A program made the translations under genes and the position numbers. The notes below the pieces were generated by a model that was given only the letters and a program-made list of their open reading frames with translations, was not told the origin of the DNA and made no database searches. From Gammaproteobacteria bacterium (GTDB lineage Bacteria > Pseudomonadota > Gammaproteobacteria > Arenicellales > Poriferihabitantaceae): DNA of 64,000 nucleotides. Position 1 is the first letter of the stretch; the number at the start of each line of letters is the position of its first letter. This document shows, piece by piece, positions 1 through 8,324 of this stretch. The stretch covers positions 1 to 64,000 of the forward strand of contig JAHEGU010000003.1 of the NCBI GenBank assembly GCA_024644945.1. Reading direction: 5' to 3'.

Positions 1-384
1 ATCCCACATTAGGGCCTTTTGGGTATCTGAGTAATATATTCTCGGTCTGTATTTCATCTGCAACACTCCCTCTCTTTAAACAAAAGATTAGTATGTTGCA
101 TCGACCAGTTGAACCCGCCGTATAACTGAGACAATTGACTGAAATTTGCGACTGTCCGCTTCGGAGCAATTCCGGGCTTCCAAAAAATCCTGGTGAACGT
201 CAGCTTTTTTGGTTCATCTTGATTCCCTGAAACAGCCCAATCAATAAATCCCGGTGGAACACCAGTAAAATATTCATACTGCCATTAGACCCTCGTAATT
301 ATCAAGCAGCTTCAGCCCAGAGTGGTCGTGTTATTAACCAAGTTATCAATTCCATTTGAATGAAATTAATCCTAATATAGTCGA
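1..384. other. Left-edge stretch with no recognisable gene
   Basis: No ORF of useful length is listed here and I recognise no RNA gene or repeat. The stretch is AT-rich and contains stop codons in all frames. It may hold the promoter of the oxidoreductase that starts at 388, but I cannot point to a convincing -35/-10 pair. Confidence 0.5.
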
Positions 385-387
385 GTG

Positions 388-1377
388 ATGAAAGCGATTT
401 GTTATACCAAATACGGAAGCCCGGATGTTCTCCAACTTAAGGAGATAAAAAAGCCTGAACCCAAGGAAGGTGAAGTCTTGATAAAAGTTCATGCTGTAGA
501 GGCAACAAAGGCAGACTGTGAACTGCGTAGTTTCAAATTTGCAGTGAAGTGGTTTTGGTTGCCTTTACGAGTGGTAATGGGAATTTTGAAGCCTAAGAAA
601 ACCATATTGGGAGGGTATTTTTCTGGAGAAGTCGAATCTATAGGTAAAGAGGTTTCAAAATTTAAAATTGGAGATCAGATTTTCGGAACTACCCGGCTCA
701 GGTTGGGCGCATATGGCGAGTACGTGTGCCTGCCGGCCAGCTACACACTTGCATTGAAGCCTTGTAATGTGAGCTTTGAAGAAGCGGCAGCCATACCTTT
801 GGGCGGACTGAATGCACTCCACTTTTTAAGAAAAGCGAATATCAAAAGTGGAGAAAGAGTTTTAGTCAACGGTGCAGGCGGAAGCATTGGTACTTTTGGG
901 GTGCAGATTGCTAAAGCAATGGGGGCGGAGGTAGTGGTTGTTGACAGCACCATCAAGAAGAAAATGTTACTCCGAATCGGGGCTGATCGATTTTTTGATT
1001 ATACGAAAGAGGACTTTACAGAGTGTGGTTTATCCTATGATGTAATCTTCAATATGGTAGCCAAAAGCTCCTATTCTAAATGTATTAAATCACTTAACCC
1101 TAAGGGGCGTTATCTGATGGCAAATCCGCGTGTATCCGACATGCTGAGGTCAATTCTGACAGCAATATTTACTGATAAGACATCGGTATTTGCTTTTGCC
1201 GGAGAAAAGGAGAAAGAGCTGCTCACACTTAAGAAAATGATTGAAGAGAATAAAATCAAACCAACCGTCGATAAAATTTATCCCCTTGAACAAGCTGCCA
1301 AAGCTCATCAAAGAGTGGAGACTGAGCAAAGATTGGGAATTGTCATAATTTCTGTGAATCGTAATAACAATGTTTAA
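388..1377 (+). CDS. Zinc-independent MDR-family NAD(P)-dependent oxidoreductase (quinone oxidoreductase-like)
   Basis: Medium-chain dehydrogenase/reductase of about 329 residues. The N-terminal GroES-like domain begins MKAICYTKYGSPDVLQLKE. A Rossmann domain carries the nucleotide-binding motif VNGAGGSIGTFGVQIAKAMGA near residues 152-172. The catalytic and structural zinc ligands of alcohol dehydrogenases are absent, which fits the quinone oxidoreductase/enoyl reductase branch, so reduction of quinones or enones with NAD(P)H is the likely chemistry. The track starts at GTG 385; ATG 388 directly after it is the more natural start. The gene is visibly more AT-rich than the genes to its right, so it may have been acquired. 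The substrate is unknown. Confidence 0.8.
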   Translation: MKAICYTKYGSPDVLQLKEIKKPEPKEGEVLIKVHAVEATKADCELRSFKFAVKWFWLPLRVVMGILKPKKTILGGYFSGEVESIGKEVSKFKIGDQIFGTTRLRLGAYGEYVCLPASYTLALKPCNVSFEEAAAIPLGGLNALHFLRKANIKSGERVLVNGAGGSIGTFGVQIAKAMGAEVVVVDSTIKKKMLLRIGADRFFDYTKEDFTECGLSYDVIFNMVAKSSYSKCIKSLNPKGRYLMANPRVSDMLRSILTAIFTDKTSVFAFAGEKEKELLTLKKMIEENKIKPTVDKIYPLEQAAKAHQRVETEQRLGIVIISVNRNNNV

Positions 1378-1524
1378 TCGTTGCCAGTGAAAACCAAGAA
1401 CGGTGAACCTAAATTTCAACCTCATACATTGCAAATTTAATTATTGATTTCAATATTTTTTTACAATTAATGCCGTTATCTTGCTGCGGTGTTTGTTTAT
1501 ATTAGCGCGATAAGAGTTTAAAAA

Positions 1525-2142
1525 GTGAGTGATAGTGACAGTCTTGGTTTAATTGGAGTTCATAAACGACAGCGAGAAACATTGCTGGTTGTGCTTGGTA
1601 TCAATGCCATCATGTTTTTGCTTATAACCGGAGCTGCATTATTTGCAAAATCTACCGCGTTACTCGCCGATGGTCTCGACAATCTTGGAGACTCATTAAC
1701 CTATATCCTTAGTTTGTATGCGGTATCGAGGGGTGTGTCGGCCAAGGCAAAGGTTGCCCTGTTCAAAGGTGGTTTAATTTTTCTGGCAGCTTGTGCGGTA
1801 GCGGGGCAGATTGTGTACAGGCTGTTCGTGCCAAGCGTTCCTATATTCGAAGTCATGGGCACGTTCAGCTTACTAAGCTTGATCGCAAATTCGATTTGTA
1901 TAGTCCTGCTTCTGAAGCATCGCCATGAAGACGTGAATATGAGTTCAGTCTGGGAATGTTCGCGCAATGATATTGCTTCGAATCTGTCTGTTTTCATCGC
2001 CGCCGCAGCGGTTTGGCTAACGGGGTCGGGCTGGCCGGATATTGCGATTGCGCTCGGACTCGTAGTGATGCTCATACGCTCTTCGATCCGGGTGCTGTCA
2101 TCAGGCCTGGCAGAGTTGCGCAGTGTTGGTTCATTACAGTAA
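1525..2142 (+). CDS. Cation diffusion facilitator-like membrane transporter
   Basis: About 205 residues with five to six hydrophobic segments. The segment ALLADGLDNLGDSLTY near residues 46-61 matches the first acidic metal-site motif of CDF zinc/cadmium antiporters. A second motif, ECSRNDIASN, near residue 142 is where the family usually has HxxxD; here the His is replaced, so metal selectivity may be altered. The long cytoplasmic C-terminal domain of typical CDF proteins (about 300 residues) is missing, making this a short form. The start is a GTG after an A-rich stretch. Efflux of a divalent cation through the inner membrane is inferred from family membership. Confidence 0.7.
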   Translation: MSDSDSLGLIGVHKRQRETLLVVLGINAIMFLLITGAALFAKSTALLADGLDNLGDSLTYILSLYAVSRGVSAKAKVALFKGGLIFLAACAVAGQIVYRLFVPSVPIFEVMGTFSLLSLIANSICIVLLLKHRHEDVNMSSVWECSRNDIASNLSVFIAAAAVWLTGSGWPDIAIALGLVVMLIRSSIRVLSSGLAELRSVGSLQ

Positions 2143-2161
2143 ATTTCTATACTCGTGACAA

Positions 2162-2180
2162 TTCGTCCGCTATGGACGAA
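2162..2180. terminator. Hairpin just after the CDF-like gene
   Basis: A perfect 7-bp inverted repeat (TTCGTCC / GGACGAA) with a 5-base loop lies 20 bases after the stop codon of the CDF-like gene. There is no T-run, so it is at best a weak or factor-dependent 3' end. Confidence 0.3.
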
Positions 2181-2450
2181 CCGCGGTTGTTGCCGAGCAA
2201 ATCCTTGAATGACGGCTCAGGAGCAAACTCGGGTATTCACGTTGTTTTTCCCAAGGTCAGCTTTTCCCATATTTCCTATTTTCTCAGCAGCGGGCATCCA
2301 CGGGCGTTCGGGTAAACGGCTCTGAAATACTCATTGCCGACTTTACAACTTTTAAAATCAGAAGAATGCCCATTTGTATAAAGTGGACATTAAGCGCCGC
2401 AAATTACCGGTGGCAAAAAGCTGAGCGAGGAACGAGTAATGCTGTTTGAT

Positions 2451-2508
2451 GTCCGAGTATCAAGCGCATGCGGTCGGACTTGCAAGCCGCTGATGCGAGG
2501 CGTTATGT
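2451..2508 (+). repeat. attC-like repeat, copy 1
   Basis: This copy ends in the 20-mer gccgctgatgcgaggcgtta, shared exactly with 4382-4401, and both copies have GTCGGAC a short way upstream. The right end gcGTTATGT resembles an integron attC R' core (GTTRRRY, imperfect here), preceded by an imperfect hairpin. Flanking 2143-2672 otherwise has only short, unconvincing ORFs. No integron integrase is in the window. An attC-like recombination site is one reading; a generic dispersed repeat is the alternative. Confidence 0.4.
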
Positions 2509-2672
2509 GGCAGGTATTCAGAAGCTCCGCATATACATATTCTAGCGCAAAGCAGACGGCCAAATTATCGGCCTCGGTTTCTCAGAGCGTCGCTAATTCT
2601 ACCCTCGCGGAAATTGTTACTAGCCTAGAGAGCCCAGACGTCTAAAAAAATAACTTAAAGACTATTTTTCTA

Positions 2673-3347
2673 TCAATCCGATAAAAAACCCACACCAAAA
2701 ATCATGACTGCAATTGGGACTGGAGAAACAGCAAGTATGATCGTGACGAAAAAGCCAGGCACCGAAAAGAGCCGACTGGCACCAGCAAATAGTGCAATGC
2801 CGCCGCCGCCGCCGATAACGTAATTGCCAGGAATGTTAAGTGCCGCCGCAAGTGCAAAGTACCGGTAACGTAGCAGAAAAGGCACCATGCGTTTGGGTGA
2901 GCGGCCGATTAGAAAATCTAGCCGTTCTTTCTTGTCAAGCGGCTCGATGTTCTCGAGCAACTGGCGTGTGCGTTCGATCCTCAAATCCTTAGCCATATGA
3001 ATCAGCACCTTGATCGGTATCATGCGTCCCAGAATAAAACTGAGTGATAATCCGGCTAGGGTGCACAAGTAGATCAGCAATGCGATTCGGGGTCCGAGCG
3101 TGGCCATTAGCGCAACGCCAATTTCAGCGCCGGGAACAAAAGGGACGGCTAGAAATATTGCGTAGAGGCTCGCGGAAATCATAATCGTGCGGTGCACTGC
3201 ATCCTCGTTACCCGGGCGAATTGGAAAACTCAGGGCATCAATGTAGTTTAGCGCGACTAGATTAGCTGTGACTATTAGTGTGATAACACAAACAATGATG
3301 AAAACTCTGCGCCAGCGAATACCGTAGGCAGTTTGCCCATCTTTCAT
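2673..3347 (-). CDS. VTT/DedA-like inner-membrane protein
   Basis: About 224 residues with four to five membrane segments: residues 13-36, 55-80, 88-110 and a C-terminal pair. It has VPGAEIGVALMATLG near residue 72 and, near residue 168, LNIPGNYVIGGGGG after a basic RYRY patch. That layout of a re-entrant glycine-rich segment after an arginine is typical of VTT (SNARE-associated/TVP38/DedA) proteins, which act in lipid flipping or membrane homeostasis. The assignment rests on pattern only. Its ATG sits 1 base after the stop of the upstream gene (TAGCATG), so the two are almost certainly co-transcribed and translationally coupled. Confidence 0.5.
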   Translation of the reverse strand: MKDGQTAYGIRWRRVFIIVCVITLIVTANLVALNYIDALSFPIRPGNEDAVHRTIMISASLYAIFLAVPFVPGAEIGVALMATLGPRIALLIYLCTLAGLSLSFILGRMIPIKVLIHMAKDLRIERTRQLLENIEPLDKKERLDFLIGRSPKRMVPFLLRYRYFALAAALNIPGNYVIGGGGGIALFAGASRLFSVPGFFVTIILAVSPVPIAVMIFGVGFLSD

Positions 3348-3348
3348 G

Positions 3349-3840
3349 CTAGTCGGTCTTTGAAGAGCCAGTTATATTTTCGACTAACTTGCCTTCGAAT
3401 TCGAAAGTGCTTTCGACCGTCCAATACCAGCGCTTGGTAACCCAGGTTGATTTACCACTAATACGGCCCCCTTCGATAATTCCACGCCAAACAATTTTGG
3501 CGTCTTTATAGGGACATTGGGTTTCACTGATAAATTCTGTCTTGCTGCCATTAGCTCGCACGAAGTAAGGACGAGCGGGGTATTTACATCGCAGTTCGCA
3601 TTCCTTTGAAACAAAGGTGCCATTTTCGAAGATGAAGATATCCGGAATATCTTTGGGTTTACCGTCGGGGCCAAGGGCGCCACGAAAAGTAAGACCGTCT
3701 AGTGGGCCCGGCACTGCCTCTTCTGTTTCCGGTGTTACTAATTTTGAACCATCCTCATTCGCGGCCGATATCTGCAATACACTGGCAAGACCCAGGATGA
3801 CACCCAGTAAAATCGAGGAAAATGCATTGAATCGTCGCAT
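3349..3840 (-). CDS. Secreted hypothetical protein with signal peptide
   Basis: A 163-residue protein I do not recognise. It begins with a clear Sec signal peptide (basic MRRF, a hydrophobic stretch, likely cleavage after QISA near residue 26). The mature part has three cysteines (CELRC near residue 81, and a third near 107) that could form disulfides in the periplasm, and a beta-rich C-terminal half (WRGIIEGGRISGKSTW, WTVESTFEFEGKL) like small beta-sandwich lipid- or ligand-binding folds. It is the first gene of a two-gene unit with the VTT-like membrane protein. Confidence 0.6.
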   Translation of the reverse strand: MRRFNAFSSILLGVILGLASVLQISAANEDGSKLVTPETEEAVPGPLDGLTFRGALGPDGKPKDIPDIFIFENGTFVSKECELRCKYPARPYFVRANGSKTEFISETQCPYKDAKIVWRGIIEGGRISGKSTWVTKRWYWTVESTFEFEGKLVENITGSSKTD

Positions 3841-3998
3841 AACTCTGCTTGAATGGCTGGTATGAATTAGCGCTCCCCAAGTGGAGAGTCAAGATCAAAT
3901 ACCACAGATAAATATGGACCATACGCCTTATGCGTTCAAATATCAAAATATGAGATTTTGCTTGAAAATTAATGACCGCATACAGCCGAATGGTCATG

Positions 3999-4045
3999 CT
4001 AAAAAAAGATATGGGGGCCGCTCTTGCTATCTAAGAGGCGGCCCC
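3999..4045 (-). terminator. Intrinsic terminator reading leftwards, with no obvious gene upstream
   Basis: GGGGCCGC (4014-4021) pairs with GCGGCCCC (4038-4045), extended by TCTT/AAGA. On the minus strand the stem is followed within six bases by a run of seven T. It is a good rho-independent terminator for leftward transcription, yet the nearest minus-strand gene ends about 750 bases away at 4797. It may end a small RNA, a decayed gene or a long 3' leader. Confidence 0.55.
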
Positions 4046-4343
4046 AGAAATTTAGACAGCGCTATAAGTAGATAAGCAGCTTCATTTACGGCACTCTGTT
4101 GCAACAAAAAAGGAGCTCATCCTGCCCAGAAGACTACGCCGGAATCATTCTTCGGACTTTAAAGTCAAAGTGGCACTGGTGGAGATTCGAGGGAACAAAA
4201 TATTAGGGATCAGCTATGACTAGAACAACAGACAGGGATGTCGAATATGAGAGAATTACCTACTACCCCAATACTCCATCATTCAAATGATAAAGGTGTG
4301 GAGATTATCCTGAATCACAAATACCATCGAATTTAAAACTATC

Positions 4344-4404
4344 GCATAATAATCGCTTGCAGTCGGACGCAGCGAAGATGCGCCGCTGATGCGAGGCGTT
4401 AGGC
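4344..4404 (+). repeat. attC-like repeat, copy 2
   Basis: About 61 bp, bounded on the left by GCATAAT (imperfect RYYYAAC) and on the right by GTTAGGC, a perfect GTTRRRY core. The interior is imperfectly self-complementary, with GTCGGACGC facing GCGCCGCTGA, as in short integron attC sites. It shares the 20-mer at 4382-4401 with copy 1 in the same orientation. The DNA between the copies (about 1.9 kb) holds the two minus-strand genes 2673-3840. Confidence 0.4.
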
Positions 4405-4796
4405 CACTAAAATGTAAGGAGGAAATTAAACACAGCGCAAATTCATCAGCATCCCACCACAAAAAAATACCAAAATAAGGAGATTGAACTGCCACATGAC
4501 CAGTCCAGTTTTAGAGTTAGCCACGGTTTAAGTTGAGCTATTTAAAGCCTGCTATGCAGTATCAGAAAGTTCGCCAAGAGCATAACTGACGCATTGGTTT
4601 GAGTCTCCTGAAAAACTGCTCAGGAGCATCTTGAGCCAATAGGGGGATTCTGAAGAACGGCGGCTTTTCCAAGGTCAGGCTTGATCGAGTTCCAAATTGT
4701 AAATCGTATGTTCAGATGTTAACTTATACAGCTAGAGGAAAGTCTCCTTCTTAGTCTTGATGTGCTTCTAAAAGCAAAATGACATCAAGGCGAAAA

Positions 4797-5414
4797 TTAA
4801 TACAAACCTTTACCCCTCGAGAAAAAAAGCATTGCATCCGCTATCAGAGCGAGGCCCAGGAGCCCTAGTAACAAAGGCAGAATAAAATTTGTGATCTTGA
4901 AGAGTATTTCATTGACTTTTTTCAGCACAGGTTTGAGTTTGTTGCCACTGAGCGCATACAAAAGCGGTATTATTGCAAAGGGTGACGTATAGGCGAGGTT
5001 GTAGCCAATTAACGCAACCAATGATTCTAAAGGAGAGAGGTCGGCTCTCAGAATTTGGTTAATAGTTGCAAAATAGGGTACCGCAAACGGTACTCCGGCA
5101 AAATTCACTATTGCGCCGATACCGAAGGAATGTGCCGGTGTTAGCGCAACTTCTCTTTGACTGGATTCTTCGGGTTTGTTGTTTCGTGTTGCCCAGGCAG
5201 CGTAAACGCATGCCATACCTACCGCGCTACTGATGATGAAATCGATCGACTCTGGATTAGCAAGCCGTGTCGTTATTTTCTCTATTCCAACGGCTAGTAC
5301 AATTCCCGAAAGAAAGTAGGCTGCGGTGTGCCCAGCAAGAATCGCACTGCTGTTCAACACTGGACGACTGCTGCCGATCCCCGCAAGCATACTTGCGAAC
5401 AATACCGGATTCAA
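4797..5414 (-). CDS. GAP/Sap-type LysE-superfamily transporter, 5' end frameshifted
   Basis: A six-helix membrane protein whose conserved opening reads LLIDILNPVLFASMLAGIG, the usual N-terminal helix of GAP-family (LysE superfamily) small-molecule exporters, followed by SSRPVLNSSAILAGH. The open frame has no ATG. The family N-terminus is split between two frames: a GTG at 5463 gives MNDLLPILFP, and removing one base in the T5C3 run (5434-5442) joins it cleanly to ILLIDILNPVLF. The intact gene would be about 4797-5463. Either a sequencing error in the homopolymer or a real inactivating insertion explains this. The substrate is unknown. Confidence 0.65.
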   Translation of the reverse strand: MNPVLFASMLAGIGSSRPVLNSSAILAGHTAAYFLSGIVLAVGIEKITTRLANPESIDFIISSAVGMACVYAAWATRNNKPEESSQREVALTPAHSFGIGAIVNFAGVPFAVPYFATINQILRADLSPLESLVALIGYNLAYTSPFAIIPLLYALSGNKLKPVLKKVNEILFKITNFILPLLLGLLGLALIADAMLFFSRGKGLY

Positions 5415-5554
5415 AATATCGATCAGAAGTATTGGGAAAAAGTATAGGTAGTAGATCGTTCACGAGTAGTTGTAACGGTTGTGACGGGTTCAGTTTATTA
5501 CCTTAATTTTAATTCACCAAACTTTCGATTCAAATATAAGTCCAGGTGAGGACT

Positions 5555-5752
5555 ATGGGTGATCGTAAATTCCTTAAGCTCCGCCAAATTATTGAACCGG
5601 ATCATTACATTAACCGTTGTTTCGTCACTGCTGATAGAGGTCACCTAGGTGAACCAATTGTTATCAGGATTAACCGCAAGGTTTGTCTGACGAATACGTT
5701 GCATTGCGTTAAGGTGAAATATTTGCGATTGTTTATCTGGGAAACTGAGTAA
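5555..5752 (+). CDS. Possible small protein of about 65 residues
   Basis: An ORF starting at ATG 5555 with AGGTGAGG four to five bases upstream, which is the only support for it. The product (MGDRKFLKLRQIIEPDHY...) is basic, with two cysteines, no signal peptide and no domain I recognise. The rest of 5464-5984 holds no other plausible gene. It could be spurious. Confidence 0.25.
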   Translation: MGDRKFLKLRQIIEPDHYINRCFVTADRGHLGEPIVIRINRKVCLTNTLHCVKVKYLRLFIWETE

Positions 5753-5984
5753 CTGGTGACCTGCAGGTATCTCGGCGACTCCATTAAATTCGATATTCAT
5801 TCTGACAGCCACTAGGCGTCTCAGTTACGTGTAAAGTGTCGCTGATCCAGTACTGCTTTAGCTATTTGCGCATTGCGTAAATGTGGTTTAAATTTCAAAG
5901 TTTTGCTTAATCAGCGGATAGCGAAGACGTACATGAAATTTGATACGTCGAATGCTGTATCGACAACCTCTAGAGGATGAATTT

Positions 5985-6605
5985 ATGAATAACAAATATG
6001 CTACGGGCCTTCTTATCGCCCTGGTTCTTTCGATCTCTTCTGCAACCATACATGCCCAGTCAGAGGCAAAAAGAAAGGGTTGGCTTGGTGCCGGCATCGG
6101 TGCTCTGGCTGGCGGTATTATTGGTGGTGACCTGGGAGGTGCGGCAGTGGGTGCGGCAGCCGGCGGTGGAATTGGTTATTTGACGGGCAATGAAGACGAC
6201 AAAAAAAAGGCCGAGGCGCAGGCGGCGGCTGAGCGAGAAGCGCGGTCCCAAGCACAGGTCACTGAAAATCCGGAAACAGCTTACAAATCGCCGGTCACCA
6301 ACCAGTTTGTAGGCAGCACCTGGCAAGTCGTCAGCTTGGTATCCGAAAGCCCCTACCCGGAATACGCTTCGATGGTGGTCAATTTTCCATCCAGCAGCAA
6401 GCTCACTACCATGGCAGTAGACAAAGATGGTAAGGCCGAAACAACCGTGGAACAATATCGTATCGTTGAAGACGCGATAGTGATTACGGGCCAAGACCCA
6501 GACACTGGTGAGACTTATGTTAATAATTTTAAATTTTCGGTGGACGGTGATCAGCTTATCGCGGTATCGCCTGAATCACGGGTAGTACTTCAGCGAGTGC
6601 AATAG
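5985..6605 (+). CDS. Secreted glycine-zipper protein with C-terminal lipocalin-like region
   Basis: Start chosen at ATG 5985, after a GAGG-type ribosome binding site and at a good signal peptide (MNNKYATGLLIALVLSISS, cleavage near AQS at residue 25). The track start at 5940 lies upstream of it. Residues about 30-66 form a glycine zipper (GAGIGALAGGIIGGDLGG and on), as in outer-membrane-associated glycine-zipper proteins. A charged KKAEAQAAAEREARSQ helix follows, then a beta-rich C-terminal domain of about 115 residues (STWQVVSLVSESPYPEY..., DGDQLIAVSP) resembling META/lipocalin-like folds. Cell-envelope location is likely; function unknown. It stands alone. Confidence 0.7.
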   Translation: MNNKYATGLLIALVLSISSATIHAQSEAKRKGWLGAGIGALAGGIIGGDLGGAAVGAAAGGGIGYLTGNEDDKKKAEAQAAAEREARSQAQVTENPETAYKSPVTNQFVGSTWQVVSLVSESPYPEYASMVVNFPSSSKLTTMAVDKDGKAETTVEQYRIVEDAIVITGQDPDTGETYVNNFKFSVDGDQLIAVSPESRVVLQRVQ

Positions 6606-6771
6606 ACTATCTTTATATTGTTGGAAGAAACCTGAAGCTATGTTGCAAAAGAAAGAGCCCAACGTAAAACTAAAATCTTCGTGGATAATTTTCTAGCGAG
6701 GGCAAAGTTAGATTGGTTTGGCCCAAGAATCTGTGTGCTTGACTGATGCGGTGTACATCCGCAATAGCTGA

Positions 6772-8262
6772 ATGAAATCACTCATCGCCTGGATGTCAAT
6801 AAAAGGAAGGCATGCCAAAGCACTATTGATTCGCGCAGTAAGGCTCACGGTTATGTTTGCCTTGGGCGGTCTAATTTCTGGAATTATTGCCCTCGTAATT
6901 ATTCTCAACGGACGGCCAGATTTGAAGGTCTGGCATGAAGCGAGGCTCAACCAAGAGTTTTCGGATTCAGCCAATATCGAAACCTTTTCTGGGTACCTTG
7001 AGCTTGAAGATCGACTGTTTGAGGAATTAGAGGAGACAGTTAGCGATAAGATAGAAGAAGGAGATAAGCGTGAAATCAATCGCTACTTTGCCGGAAGTTT
7101 GAGTGACCCCGAACGTTGGCCAAAGAACTGGAATCGAACATGGGTGGTTGAGCCAGAATCTCCAACCCGAGGGATTCTATTGCTCCATGGAATGTCAGAC
7201 TCACCGTATAGCATGCGTTCGTTGGGAGAGAGAATAGCGGATGGTAAAACAGCTGCGATCGCCTTGCGTATTCCTGGCCACGGTACGTCACCTTCCGCAC
7301 TGCTCGATGTTGAATGGGAAGATATGGCGGCGGCGGTCAAAATTGCTGTTGCCCATTTAAAAGGGCAGGTCGGTAATGGCTCCATTTCGATCATCGGCTA
7401 TTCGAACGGGGGAGCACTCGCGATCGAGTATGCGCTTTCGGTTATCGAAAACTCCGAGTTGCCGCAGGTCGAAAAAATCGTTTTGATATCGCCGTCGATC
7501 GGGGTTACAAAATTAGCCGCACTTGCGATCTGGCAAAGTCGGCTGGGTCACGTTTTAGGATTAAATAAACTGGCGTGGAATGATATTCAACCGGAATATG
7601 ATCCCTACAAATATGGGTCATTTGCGCTTAACGCAGGGCGACAGGTTTTCCTGCTGACATCCGAGATCAGGAAGAGATTGGAGAAAGCTAAACAAAAGGA
7701 GGTGCTGCAAGAATTTCCCACCGTGCTTGGATTTCAATCAGTGGTAGACGCTACGGTTTCCACCCCGGCGCTGGTCGAGGTTTTATTCAACTCGTTGCCT
7801 GACCAGGGTCATGAACTCGTATTGTTTGATATCAATCGGCTGGATTCGATGGAAACAGTATTCAACCCGAAACCAACTCCAGGACTAAATGAGATGAAAG
7901 AGGAAAAGGTGCTGCCCTTTCGGTTCACTGTACTAGAGAACAGAAATGGAGAGAGTAGGGAAATTGTAGAAAGATCTAAAGAAGCGGGTAGCATGACAAT
8001 CACCATCAAAGAAACCGGTCTAGAATGGCCTAAAGGTATCTATTCACTATCACATGTGGCGCTACCTTTCCCCGAGACGGATGCCCTTTATGGCGGCGAG
8101 GCAGCGGAAAAATCGCCGGGAATCCAAATTGGAAATGTCGTGCTACGTGGTGAACGCGGAGTGTTACAGATCCCGGCTGGTACCATGCTTCGTCTTCGGT
8201 GGAATCCTTTTTATGATTTTATGGAAAAGCGCATTGTGGATTTCCTTGGGGTGAGCAAATAG
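6772..8262 (+). CDS. Membrane-anchored alpha/beta hydrolase (serine esterase/lysophospholipase-like)
   Basis: A 496-residue protein with an N-terminal membrane anchor (about residues 22-46). The hydrolase fold begins at ILLLHGMSDSPYSM (near 137), has RIPGHGTSPS, and carries the nucleophile elbow GYSNGG near residue 211. A helical lid and a C-terminal beta-rich extension follow, making it longer than usual serine aminopeptidase S33/lysophospholipase homologues (about 300 residues). Likely an ester hydrolase facing the periplasm or membrane; substrate unknown. No clear ribosome binding site precedes the ATG. Confidence 0.7.
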   Translation: MKSLIAWMSIKGRHAKALLIRAVRLTVMFALGGLISGIIALVIILNGRPDLKVWHEARLNQEFSDSANIETFSGYLELEDRLFEELEETVSDKIEEGDKREINRYFAGSLSDPERWPKNWNRTWVVEPESPTRGILLLHGMSDSPYSMRSLGERIADGKTAAIALRIPGHGTSPSALLDVEWEDMAAAVKIAVAHLKGQVGNGSISIIGYSNGGALAIEYALSVIENSELPQVEKIVLISPSIGVTKLAALAIWQSRLGHVLGLNKLAWNDIQPEYDPYKYGSFALNAGRQVFLLTSEIRKRLEKAKQKEVLQEFPTVLGFQSVVDATVSTPALVEVLFNSLPDQGHELVLFDINRLDSMETVFNPKPTPGLNEMKEEKVLPFRFTVLENRNGESREIVERSKEAGSMTITIKETGLEWPKGIYSLSHVALPFPETDALYGGEAAEKSPGIQIGNVVLRGERGVLQIPAGTMLRLRWNPFYDFMEKRIVDFLGVSK

Positions 8263-8324
8263 TGGCAAAACCCTTCTGTTCTTGGTCAGAGGCTATATCT
8301 CAAGATATGGCACTTCCGACAGAG

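Larger units (their letters stand above)
3841..4796. other. Long intergenic stretch with a terminator and attC-like copy 2
   Basis: Nearly 1 kb without a convincing gene. The track ORFs 3881-4075 (+) and 4283-4495 (-) have no recognisable domain or ribosome binding site. The stretch contains a strong minus-strand terminator hairpin near 4014-4045 and an attC-like repeat at 4344-4404. A Shine-Dalgarno-like AGGAGG near 4419 is followed by no ORF. It may be degenerate cassette or mobile DNA, or hold a small RNA. Confidence 0.4.

Noticed and set aside
2439-2645. Track ORF of 68 residues across the attC-like repeat
   Set aside because: It runs through the repeat, has no ribosome binding site and a low-complexity Ser-rich composition; probably chance.
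3881-4075. Track ORF of 64 residues
   Set aside because: It is read through the terminator hairpin at 4014-4045 and has no recognisable domain.
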